Source: Mucilaginibacter_A sp964236465 (lineage in GTDB: Bacteria > Bacteroidota > Bacteroidia > Sphingobacteriales > Sphingobacteriaceae). From it: 64,000 bases of DNA. The stretch is taken from contig CAXSBZ010000009.1 of the NCBI GenBank assembly GCA_964236465.1, forward strand, positions 42,000 through 105,999. The letters run 5' to 3'. This document shows, piece after piece, positions 34,878 through 43,236 of the stretch. The position numbers were made by a program, and so were the translations under genes. How positions within the stretch are numbered: position 1 is the stretch's first letter; each line of letters begins with the position of its first letter. The notes under the pieces are model-generated. The model was not told where the DNA came from. It did not search any database and saw only the letters and a program-made list of their open reading frames with translations.

Positions 34878-35786
34878 ATGAGCACAAAAAGTACATTATT
34901 CAAATTAGTATCGATTACAGCGATTCCAATCTTATTTTTTGCATGCAAAAAAGGAGGTTTTTCTGACCCTGTAAGCAGTACCGTTAACATTGCTGGCATA
35001 AACAGTACTAGTTCGTTAGCTGCTAGTGCCTGGGTAAGACAGTTTACGGATGACTTTAACGATGCATCAAGTTTCAATAATTGGACGCGTACGAACCGCG
35101 CCGATTACAACTCAAGTATTTGCAATTATCTGTCTTCTGATCCAACTATCGCCAACTATGATTCTCGCAATGTCCTTGTGCTTACAGCTAGCGGGTCTGG
35201 CAGTAATTATACTTCCGGACATGTAAAATCCAACTATTCATTCAAACCGGCAAATAACGAACAGTACCGGGTTAGCGCACAAATAAAACTGGTAGCTTTG
35301 AACGGTTCCACTTATATGGATTTTACCCAAACCTATGGTGCATGGCCCGCTTTCTGGACTGTACAGGAAACAAATTGGCCAACTCACGGTGAAATTGATA
35401 TAATGGAAGGCTACTCTTTTGGTACCTATGCCAATTATGCAAGTAACCTTTTTTATGGTGCAGTAAGCGGGACCAATCAATTAGGCAGCACATGTCAAAA
35501 GCCTTATAGTGTAAGTGCAGGATGGCACATGTATGATGAGTACTGGAAAAATCAAAACGGAGTCGTTACGCTCACCATTCAGCTTGATGGTGTTACAGTT
35601 TCAACTTATACCAATTCAATCAATGGTAATCTACACCTGGAAAACTTTGGTCCGCATAATATTATCTTGAATTTGGCCGTAGGATCGAATAGCAACATAG
35701 GTATTTTTAATAATAGTTCCATTAAACTATTTACTAAAACTATGATGTGGGTTGACTACGTTACTGTTGATAAACAAACTTTATAA
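34878..35786 (+). CDS. GH16-like glycoside hydrolase lipoprotein, copy 2
   Basis: A 302-residue paralogue of the preceding gene, near-identical through the catalytic domain; differences concentrate in the linker after the lipobox (residues about 25-50). Active site GEIDIMEGYSFG: Glu172, Asp174, Glu177. The Glu-Ala to Glu-Gly change beside the acid/base and Asn to His just before (WPTNGE versus WPTHGE) are the notable active-site-adjacent changes. The start region and upstream DNA are duplicated too, so the event copied gene plus promoter. Confidence 0.87.
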   Translation: MSTKSTLFKLVSITAIPILFFACKKGGFSDPVSSTVNIAGINSTSSLAASAWVRQFTDDFNDASSFNNWTRTNRADYNSSICNYLSSDPTIANYDSRNVLVLTASGSGSNYTSGHVKSNYSFKPANNEQYRVSAQIKLVALNGSTYMDFTQTYGAWPAFWTVQETNWPTHGEIDIMEGYSFGTYANYASNLFYGAVSGTNQLGSTCQKPYSVSAGWHMYDEYWKNQNGVVTLTIQLDGVTVSTYTNSINGNLHLENFGPHNIILNLAVGSNSNIGIFNNSSIKLFTKTMMWVDYVTVDKQTL

Positions 35787-35836
35787 ACAACAGCTTTTTT
35801 GCAGCAAGATTGCTAAGGCTAAATCAAACTATAAAG

Positions 35837-35994
35837 AGCCTGTTTAAATTAAAGCTATAGAAACCTGCAATGCTTCTTTTATGCCTACAATTTTGGCGTT
35901 TAATTATTATACCGACACAATAATTATAATGAACTAATGATTTTTAGGTAATAAAAGAAGCATATAAAAAGCTTAAACAAATTTTAAAAAGGCT
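35837..35994. mobile_element. MITE-like element, AGCCTGTTTAAA family
   Basis: Left end AGCCTGTTTAAATT (35837-35850), inner pair ATGCTTCTTTTATG (35870-35883) and AATAAAAGAAGCAT (35950-35963), right end ATTTTAAAAAGGCT (35981-35994), one base off the family complement. Size (158) matches the 159-base element at 11714. An IS5-type transposase relic lies directly to its right. Confidence 0.72.
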
Positions 35995-36018
35995 TGAATT
36001 TATTCAAGCCTTTTTTTC
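35986..36018 (+). terminator. Rho-independent terminator
   Basis: AAAAAGGCTTGAA and TTCAAGCCTTTTT pair over 13 bases with a 4-base loop, then T-run. It is partly built from the right MITE end and probably ends the GH16 transcript. Confidence 0.75.
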
Positions 36019-36049
36019 TTTATCAATTCTATTATTAATTTCTTGTGGT

Positions 36050-36240
36050 CTTCCTACCCTGATAACAGATAACTCGTCTATCATACTTTGTTGGTGTATG
36101 TTGCCGTCCAGTTTTGTCGAAGACAGGTTCAGGTGTTTATAGGTTCGCATTTAACAAATTTGTCCATACCCGTTTACACGATCCGTCCTTCGGCCATTTG
36201 TCAAAATAATAGCAAACACTTTGCCAGCTCATTCTCACTT
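36050..36240 (-). pseudogene. IS5-family transposase relic
   Basis: Reading the - strand, one frame gives SWQSVCYYFDKWPKDGSC then, after a frame change, YKHLNLSSTKLDGNIHQ. These match the family's W-x-x-V-Y-Y-Y-F-x-K-W-x-x-D-G segment and the S-x-D-G-x-H start of its catalytic part. There is an in-frame stop and at least one frameshift, and only about 60 codons remain. It adjoins a MITE whose AGCCTGTTTAAA ends resemble those I recall for some IS5-family elements. Confidence 0.6.
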
Positions 36241-36412
36241 ATATTCGTGAATTTCCTCGCCGGCAACTTATGTCAATGGTAGTTTGTGTTTAACCTGTGA
36301 AATACAGCTATCACAACATAGAAAATAGGGATTTGAGCTTTAAAACCTCTTCTTCCCAACACTTAAAGATAAAAACAGTATCAGTGTCTGATTTAATCTT
36401 AAATTTCAACTC
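36241..36412. other. Gene-free stretch before the CHU_C gene end
   Basis: It may contain more of the IS5 relic (LPARKFTNISENEL in another - frame). A B-form dispersed repeat GATAAAAACAGTATC is at 36368-36382, 31 bases after the CHU_C gene stop. Confidence 0.45.
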
Positions 36413-38563
36413 CTATCTAATCACCGTAATACTTCCCGATCTAACCACACGTTCCTTGCGGTAAGTATCTGATCCTTCTAAAACCCAATAATAAGCACCG
36501 GCCGGGATTTTGCTTCCGCCGAAAGTGCCGTCCCAAAAGTTGCTGAGCTGTTTGGCTTCAAAAACCTGCTGTCCGTAGCGGTTAAAAATTTTGAAATAAG
36601 TTACTTGCAGCGCACCCTCATAACTAATGGTGAACAAATCATTGGTGCCGTCGCCATTTGGCGTGAAAGTATTGGGGGCAATAATTTTGACGAAAGGCGG
36701 CGGATTAACCGTTACCAAAACAGGCAAAACCGTACTGCAACCGGCTTTATTGCTGGCTTTGATGTAGTACGTTCCGGTTTTTGTTATGGAGGTAAAATTA
36801 TCCAAAGTTAGAGTTGTTGCTGCATCTTTCCAGTAGGAATAAATCAGACTATCATTTGGATGCGTAGTTGTTAAATCTACAACTGCCGGAAATACCACAG
36901 GCAAAGGATTATTCAGAGTGAAAACCGGAAGCGGAAAAACTATTACCGTAACAGGCAAAATAGTAGCGCAACCTGCAATGTTTGCTGCTTTGATGTAGTA
37001 AGTTCCGCTTTTAGTAATTGCTTGCGGGGAAGCTAAAATCTGGCTGGTACTGGCATCACTGTAATAAGAAAATGTTAGGTTTGGATCGCTGCCAGTAGTA
37101 ACAGCAGTGCTGGTTAAATCTACAAAGGAACATGCCGAAATATTTTGAACGACAAGATTCGGCTTTTTCCCGATCAGCACATTTACCGGAACAATGGACG
37201 AACAGCCAATGGTATTTGTCCCTTTGAGATAGTAAGTTCCGGTTGAATCTACCTGTTGCGGCGCAGCTAAAGGAATTGTCGCTTTGGCATCTTTCCAATA
37301 AGTATAAGTTAAGGTTGAATTGGTTCCGGCAGTAATTTTGGCCTGTGTGAGGTCAACCTTATCCGGAAAACAAACTGGGTCCGGGTTCGCAATGATGATG
37401 GAAGGTGTTTGCAGTAACCGGACGAAAACCGGTTTAATATCCGTGCAACCGCCTGCATTTTCTGCCTTGATATAATAGGTTCCGCTGGTGGTGATGTTTG
37501 TTGGATCAGGAACGAAATTTTGGGCATCAGGATCCATGAAATAAGAAAACATGAGGTTTGGACTGCTACCTTCCGTTATACTATTTGTTTTCAGACTGAT
37601 ACCCGACATGCAACCCACAATCGTATCCTGAACTTTCAACGTCAGCACATCATTCAAAGCATGAATGGTGGTATAAAGTGTATCCTCACAGCCTAAACCC
37701 GGAAAAGGCACAATACGCAAAGCATAATGCGTGCCATCCGGTGGTGCGGGAGAAACAGTTAAGATATTACTTGTGCCCAGCACTTTAGAAAAATCATTAT
37801 TGTAGTACCAATAGTATTCTTTAAAGCCGGCCGGTGCACTCATTTTTAAAACACTTGTTCCGGCGCAATATGTATTTCCGGTGATTGGCGAAGTGCAGTT
37901 TTCGTTTACATCGATGTAAGCATAACCGAAATGGCCGCCACGCGTGCAATCATTTGTGGTAAATTCTAGCCGGAGTGTTTTCCCGGCATAGCCAAAAAGG
38001 TTGATGGTGATGGGTGCCCAGGGTTTATAAAACACACTACCGCCATAATTAGATTGCTGGAAGCCCGGCAATCCTGAGGAAGCAACAAATTCAAAAGAAC
38101 CACAACTAATGTACTGGTTGGATGCCACATCAAAAACCCGCGCCGTAAACTTAGGCTGCTCATAATCAGCATGGTCAGGATTTTGAAAAACAACCGCATA
38201 ATTGTAAATGATGCTATACGTTTGGTTATTTGGGACAGTAAAAGTATAACTTACCCTTTCTGCCTGTGCTCCCGTACCGTCATTGCCCAACTTTAGTGAG
38301 TATAAACTTCCGTTTGGGCAAGTAACCGGAAACTGGCCGTAAGGGTCAAGCTGATTGAGTGCGTATCTGAAAATAGTGTGTCTGCCGGCAACTGGTAGCG
38401 ATGGTGCAACAGAAACATCGCCGGCCCTGGAAATATTGCCGATGTAACATTGCCAGTTTTTTAAAGTGCCGTTTTCAAAACCGATATTCTCCGGACAGGT
38501 CTGCGCCTGTACTTTTATCAGCATGAAAAAAAATATGATGATTAAGATGCTGTAAAATTTCAT
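36413..38563 (-). CDS. Secreted protein with CHU_C (type IX secretion) domain
   Basis: A 716-residue protein with a signal peptide (about 1-20). Residues 21-230 look like a carbohydrate-binding or lectin-like jelly roll. About five Ig-like repeats follow, several with the GTYYIKAxNxxGC pattern. The last 90 residues (PNTFTPNGDGTNDLFTI...FKIFNRYGQQVFE...FWDGTFGG...PAGAYYWVLE) are the gliding-motility-associated CHU_C domain, which directs export by the type IX system and surface attachment. It is likely a surface adhesin. Confidence 0.88.
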   Translation of the reverse strand: MKFYSILIIIFFFMLIKVQAQTCPENIGFENGTLKNWQCYIGNISRAGDVSVAPSLPVAGRHTIFRYALNQLDPYGQFPVTCPNGSLYSLKLGNDGTGAQAERVSYTFTVPNNQTYSIIYNYAVVFQNPDHADYEQPKFTARVFDVASNQYISCGSFEFVASSGLPGFQQSNYGGSVFYKPWAPITINLFGYAGKTLRLEFTTNDCTRGGHFGYAYIDVNENCTSPITGNTYCAGTSVLKMSAPAGFKEYYWYYNNDFSKVLGTSNILTVSPAPPDGTHYALRIVPFPGLGCEDTLYTTIHALNDVLTLKVQDTIVGCMSGISLKTNSITEGSSPNLMFSYFMDPDAQNFVPDPTNITTSGTYYIKAENAGGCTDIKPVFVRLLQTPSIIIANPDPVCFPDKVDLTQAKITAGTNSTLTYTYWKDAKATIPLAAPQQVDSTGTYYLKGTNTIGCSSIVPVNVLIGKKPNLVVQNISACSFVDLTSTAVTTGSDPNLTFSYYSDASTSQILASPQAITKSGTYYIKAANIAGCATILPVTVIVFPLPVFTLNNPLPVVFPAVVDLTTTHPNDSLIYSYWKDAATTLTLDNFTSITKTGTYYIKASNKAGCSTVLPVLVTVNPPPFVKIIAPNTFTPNGDGTNDLFTISYEGALQVTYFKIFNRYGQQVFEAKQLSNFWDGTFGGSKIPAGAYYWVLEGSDTYRKERVVRSGSITVIR

Positions 38564-38662
38564 CCTGCAAAACGTTCTGACTATTTTATTTAAGGATTGT
38601 GAGACTGTTATCGGTATTGATAAATCTAACGCTATTAATTGAAAAACGAAATAATATTTAGT

Positions 38663-38812
38663 GCCTGTTTAAAATTTATTCAAATTTATTTCTATGCTTC
38701 TTTTATCACCTAAAAATCATTAAGGTTTTATACTTCAGCATTTGTTTTGAAAACAGATTTATAGTGATAAAAGAAGCATTACTATTTTTCTGATGAAAAA
38801 TTTAAACAAGCT
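38663..38812. mobile_element. MITE-like element, AGCCTGTTTAAA family
   Basis: Left end GCCTGTTTAAAATTTATT (38663-38680), inner pair ATGCTTCTTTTATC (38694-38707) and GATAAAAGAAGCAT (38765-38778), right end AAATTTAAACAAGC (38799-38812). About 150 bases; no gene inside. It fills most of the gap between the RND pump and CHU_C genes. Confidence 0.7.
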
Positions 38813-38823
38813 TCTATTCTAAA

Positions 38824-38861
38824 ATAAAAAAGAAGCATCAAAAACTAATGCTTCTTTTATG
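38824..38861 (-). terminator. Head-to-head repeat hairpin after the RND operon
   Basis: ATAAAAAAGAAGCAT (38824-38838) pairs with ATGCTTCTTTTAT (38848 onward) with a 9-base loop, 17 bases after the RND pump stop. The arms are arranged the opposite way round from the MITE inner pairs. Confidence 0.65.
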
Positions 38862-38877
38862 CACTTAAAATTGGCAA

Positions 38878-41800
38878 CTATTTAGGCTGGCCTTTTTCTT
38901 CAGGTTTATAATTGGCTTTCATTTCTTCCAGCTTTTTCTTGCCGTAAGCAAACTTTGTAATAATTACATATAAAACCGGTACAATAAAGATACCAAGCAA
39001 GGTTGCAGCCAGCATCCCGCCTAAAACCGTAAAACCTATGGTTTGCCGCGATTGGGCACCTGCCCCGCTTGCAAACACCAATGGCAAAACACCTAAAATA
39101 AAAGCCATGGAAGTCATGATAATTGGCCTTAAACGAAGCTTTACGGCTTCCAGGGTTGATTCTTCCAAATCCATGCCTTTATCTACCCTTTCTTTGGCAT
39201 ACTCCACAATCAGGATCGCATTTTTTGCGGCCAACCCAATGAGCGTGATCAACCCGATTTGGGCATAAATATTATCATCAATATGCGGCACAAAAGTTAA
39301 GAACAGGATGGCTCCAAAAGCACCAATCGGCACGGCCAGCAACACGGAAAAAGGAACTGACCAGCTTTCATATAATGCCGCCAGGAATAAAAATACAAAC
39401 ATGATCGACAGGCCGAAAATATAGATGGTTTTAGAACCGGAAGCCAGTTCTTCCCGGCTCAATCCTGAAAATTCATAGCCATAACCTTGAGGTAAAGTTT
39501 TGGCTGCTACTTCTTTTAACGCTGTTAAAGCATCGCCGCTGCTGTAGCCGGGTGCTTGGCCGCCATCAATTTCAGAAGACCGGAACAGGTTGTAATGTGA
39601 AATCAGCGGGGCACTTTCTATAACTTTGTAAGAAGTAAGCGTACTTAAAGGCACCATGGCTCCGGCCTGGTTTCTCACAAAATATTGTCCCAGGTTTTTA
39701 ATGTCGGTACGATAGGAAGAATCGGCTTGTTCCAACACATGGAAGTTTCGGCCATATATGGTAAAATCGTTTACATAGGTACTTCCGAGATAAGTCCCTA
39801 ATGCGCCAAACACATCAGAAACCAGCACACCCATTTTTTTTGCTTTCTCGCGGTCAACCTCTAACTGATAGCTTGGTGTACGGGCCGTAAAGAAGGTAAA
39901 AGCCCTGGAAATTTCAGGCCGCTTGTTGGCCTGGGCAACAAAATTTTGGATTACACCCTCAAAGGCTTTGATATCTGTACTGGGTTCTTTTTGTTCGATG
40001 ATGAAAGAGAAACCTGCCGTATTACCCAATCCAGGAATAGCCGGCGGAGGGATAACAACGATGCTTGCTTCTTTTATCACCGCTAATTTTTGCTGTAATT
40101 TAGCAACCATTGCTGTCAGCTGCAACGATTTGTCTTTCCGTTGATCCCAGGGTTTAAGGGAGCAAAAAATAGTACCGCTGTTTGATTTATTGGCAAAAGT
40201 AACCGCATTTAACCCGCCCAGTGCTGCATAATGCCCTACGCCCGGTATGCTGTCCAAAATACCCATCATCCGTTTAATTACCGCTACCGTACGGGTGGTA
40301 GAGGAGGCTTCGGGCAAATCAAAAGTAATGTAAATCCTGCCTTCATCCTCTGTAGGGATAAATCCGGAAGGCTTGTTTTTAAACAGCAGCAAGGCCCCAA
40401 CAATGATACAGACTAAGATGATCACCACAAATTTTGCATGGTGAATACCTCTATCAACCCCATTGCGATATCGGGAAGTAACGCTTTCAAACCAATCATT
40501 AAACACCTTAAAGAATCTGTCTAACCAGGAAGAAGACTTTTTATCCTTATCGGTAGGTTTTAAAATAAGCGTGCACAAAGCAGGTGTTAAAGACAGAGCC
40601 ACAAAAGCAGAGATCAGCACAGAAATGGCAATGGTGATGGCAAACTGCTGATACAACCGGCCTACAATCCCCGGAATAAAACCAACCGGTATAAACACTG
40701 CGGCAAGAATTAAAGCAATTGCAATTACCGGGGCCGAAATATCCCGCATGGCTTGTAAAGTAGCATCAGATGGCGACATGCCTTCCTCGTCCATGTGTTG
40801 TTGGACAGCTTCTACCACCACAATGGCATCATCCACAACAATACCAATGGCCAGTACAAAACCAAACAAGGTTAAAGTATTAATGGTAAAACCGAGCGGT
40901 ATAAAAAATATAAAAGTACCAATGATAGAAACCGGGATAGCCAGCACCGGGATTAAAGTGGCGCGCCAGCTTTGCAGGAACAAATACACAACAATAATTA
41001 CCAGTACCAAAGCAATGATTAATGTTTGGACTACTTCTTTTACAGAAACCTGTACAACCGAAACTGACTCAAAAGGTACTACATAATCCACATCTGCCGG
41101 AAATTGCTTTTTAAGCTGGTCCATCATGGCATAAACTCCTTCAGCAGTAGAAAGTGCGTTGCTGCCCGGTGCCTGATAAACCAACAGGTAAGAAGCCCTT
41201 TTTCCGTCAACAAAAGAATTACCGGTATAATTAAACTTACCCAATTCTACCCTTGCCACATCTTTTAAGTAAGTGATGGAACCGGTTGCAGGATCAGTTT
41301 TAACAATCACGTTTCCAAACTCTTCCGGCTTTACCAATCTTCCCTTCACAAAAACAGTATATTCATAAACCTGCGATGTTTTTTGCGGAGGCGCACCTAC
41401 TGTTCCGGCTGCTACCTGCACGTTTTGCTCCTGCAAAGCTGCCGTAATTTGTGCCGGGGTAATAGACAGTTGAGAAAGTTTATCCGGTTTTAGCCAGATA
41501 CGCATGCTAAAATCATCGGCCCGGGTAAAAATATCACCCACACCTTTGGTTCTGCCTAAAGCATCTTTAATAAAAATATTGGTGTAGTTATCTAAGAAAG
41601 TAATATTGTGTGTCCCTTTAGGCGAGAACAAAGCAACCAGCATCAGGATACTTGGGTTTCTTTTACGTACAGTTATACCTAAACGCTGCACTTCCTGAGG
41701 CAAAGTAGGCGTGGCGATACTCACACGGTTTTGTACATCAAGCGTAGCAATGTCAATATTTGTACCTACTTCAAAGTTGGCTGTCATGCTCATTTGCCCG

Positions 41801-42057
41801 TTGCTGGTACTGTTGCTAGTCAGATAAGTCATGCCCGGCGTCCCGTTTACCTGCACTTCCACTGGGGTAGCCACAGTTTGCTCAACCGTTTGGGCATCAG
41901 CACCGGTATAAGTACCGGTAATCGTTACCGTTGGCGGTGTAATTTCGGGATACTGGCCGATAGATAAAGAACTCATGGCCAGTAAACCAACGATTACGAT
42001 AACCAGTGAGATAACGATAGCAGTTATGGGCCTGCGTATAAAAGTTTCTGCAATCAT
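38878..42057 (-). CDS. RND multidrug efflux pump, HAE1 type
   Basis: A 1059-residue inner-membrane transporter of the AcrB family. Start MIAETFIRRPITAIVISLVIVIVGLLA; FVLAIGIVVDDAIVVVEAVQQ carries the proton-relay Asp pair of helix 4; GLAAKNAILIVEYAKERVDKG is the second-half equivalent. It exports drugs, dyes or detergents using the proton gradient. Third in a tolC-like, acrA-like, acrB-like operon, all genes within 31 bases of each other. A dispersed repeat at 40065-40078 is in frame as VIKEAS near residue 660. Confidence 0.95.
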   Translation of the reverse strand: MIAETFIRRPITAIVISLVIVIVGLLAMSSLSIGQYPEITPPTVTITGTYTGADAQTVEQTVATPVEVQVNGTPGMTYLTSNSTSNGQMSMTANFEVGTNIDIATLDVQNRVSIATPTLPQEVQRLGITVRKRNPSILMLVALFSPKGTHNITFLDNYTNIFIKDALGRTKGVGDIFTRADDFSMRIWLKPDKLSQLSITPAQITAALQEQNVQVAAGTVGAPPQKTSQVYEYTVFVKGRLVKPEEFGNVIVKTDPATGSITYLKDVARVELGKFNYTGNSFVDGKRASYLLVYQAPGSNALSTAEGVYAMMDQLKKQFPADVDYVVPFESVSVVQVSVKEVVQTLIIALVLVIIVVYLFLQSWRATLIPVLAIPVSIIGTFIFFIPLGFTINTLTLFGFVLAIGIVVDDAIVVVEAVQQHMDEEGMSPSDATLQAMRDISAPVIAIALILAAVFIPVGFIPGIVGRLYQQFAITIAISVLISAFVALSLTPALCTLILKPTDKDKKSSSWLDRFFKVFNDWFESVTSRYRNGVDRGIHHAKFVVIILVCIIVGALLLFKNKPSGFIPTEDEGRIYITFDLPEASSTTRTVAVIKRMMGILDSIPGVGHYAALGGLNAVTFANKSNSGTIFCSLKPWDQRKDKSLQLTAMVAKLQQKLAVIKEASIVVIPPPAIPGLGNTAGFSFIIEQKEPSTDIKAFEGVIQNFVAQANKRPEISRAFTFFTARTPSYQLEVDREKAKKMGVLVSDVFGALGTYLGSTYVNDFTIYGRNFHVLEQADSSYRTDIKNLGQYFVRNQAGAMVPLSTLTSYKVIESAPLISHYNLFRSSEIDGGQAPGYSSGDALTALKEVAAKTLPQGYGYEFSGLSREELASGSKTIYIFGLSIMFVFLFLAALYESWSVPFSVLLAVPIGAFGAILFLTFVPHIDDNIYAQIGLITLIGLAAKNAILIVEYAKERVDKGMDLEESTLEAVKLRLRPIIMTSMAFILGVLPLVFASGAGAQSRQTIGFTVLGGMLAATLLGIFIVPVLYVIITKFAYGKKKLEEMKANYKPEEKGQPK

Positions 42058-42087
42058 TTTGATGCTTTTGCTATTCTTATTAAAAAA

Positions 42088-43221
42088 TTATTTACCTGCT
42101 TGCTGACCTTGCGGCGCAGGTTTAGGCGCGCCTAAAGTGATGTGGGCACCATCACGAAGCTTTTGCAAACCTTCAGTGATGATCTTGTCGCCTTCTTTGA
42201 TGCCACTTAAAATAACAATATTACTGTTGATTTTAGGCCCGGTTTTTACTTTAACCTGTTTAGCAATTGTATCTTTAGCAAGGTAAACGAAGTATTCGCC
42301 CATTTGCTCTACCACAGCTTTATTCGGAATAACTACTTGATCACCAGAAGCTTTGTTCAATACATTAATTGAACAGCTCATACCATCAACAAGCTTGTCT
42401 TTAGGGTTTGGAAAATGTACCCGTACTTTGATGGTTCCGGTTTGGTTGTTTACTCCTCTGTCGATAACCGAAATCTTACCCTGATACCGATAATTTTCAC
42501 CGGTAGGCAAAACCATTTCAAAGGTCGAATCTTGCTTTACACGTTTATTAAGCAACTGCTCAAAACGGGGGATGTTGCTTTCATCTACCACAAAATCAAC
42601 CGCAATTGGATTTTCAGACGAAATGGTATTGAGCAAAGTAGAACCTGTTGCAATCTGTGCACCTAACCTTACTTGTGAAATACCGATACGGCCCGTAAAC
42701 GGAGCTTTAATAATGGCAAATCCAAGATTTGTACGCGCGCTTGCTACAGCAGCGGCACCGGCAGCAACTTGGCTCTGACTCGTTTCCAACGTAGCAACGG
42801 CATTGTCATAAATCTGACGGGCCACTGCATCCTGCTTCAATAACTGGCTATACCGGTCCACATCTTTTTGTGCCCGGTTTGCACTGGCTCTGGCACTTTG
42901 CAAATTTGCCTGTGCCTGCTGTAATGTTGCTTCGTAAAGCCTGCGGTCTATTTCGTACAAAATTTTTCCTTTCGGAACCACTTCACCCTCCTTGAAATAA
43001 ATCCCGGTGATGTAACCACCTACTTGCGAACGCAGCTCCACAATATTCAACGCTACAACAGTTCCGGCAAACTGATCGTAATATTTGGCATCCGTTTTTT
43101 CTGCTGCCTGCACTTTTACAGACGTTGGCGGTATGGCCGTATTTTTTTTGTTTGATTTGGAACACGATATCCAGGCTGCCGAACCAATCAGCAGTATGAT
43201 GGAAAGATATTTATTTTTCAT
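42088..43221 (-). CDS. RND efflux periplasmic adaptor, lipoprotein
   Basis: A 377-residue membrane-fusion protein with lipobox AAWISC (Cys20). The barrel-sandwich lipoyl domain begins VVALNIVELRSQVGGYITGIYFKEGEVVPKGKILYEID, a long coiled-coil hairpin follows (LQQAQANLQSARASANRAQK), and the beta-barrel and membrane-proximal domains complete the AcrA plan. It links the pump to the outer-membrane channel. The tail is Pro/Gln-rich. Confidence 0.94.
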   Translation of the reverse strand: MKNKYLSIILLIGSAAWISCSKSNKKNTAIPPTSVKVQAAEKTDAKYYDQFAGTVVALNIVELRSQVGGYITGIYFKEGEVVPKGKILYEIDRRLYEATLQQAQANLQSARASANRAQKDVDRYSQLLKQDAVARQIYDNAVATLETSQSQVAAGAAAVASARTNLGFAIIKAPFTGRIGISQVRLGAQIATGSTLLNTISSENPIAVDFVVDESNIPRFEQLLNKRVKQDSTFEMVLPTGENYRYQGKISVIDRGVNNQTGTIKVRVHFPNPKDKLVDGMSCSINVLNKASGDQVVIPNKAVVEQMGEYFVYLAKDTIAKQVKVKTGPKINSNIVILSGIKEGDKIITEGLQKLRDGAHITLGAPKPAPQGQQAGK

Positions 43222-43236
43222 AGTGCATTTTGAAAA

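Noticed and set aside
36088..36282. 64-codon open frame on the + strand
   Set aside because: The opposite strand gives recognisable IS5 transposase fragments, so the + frame is an artefact.
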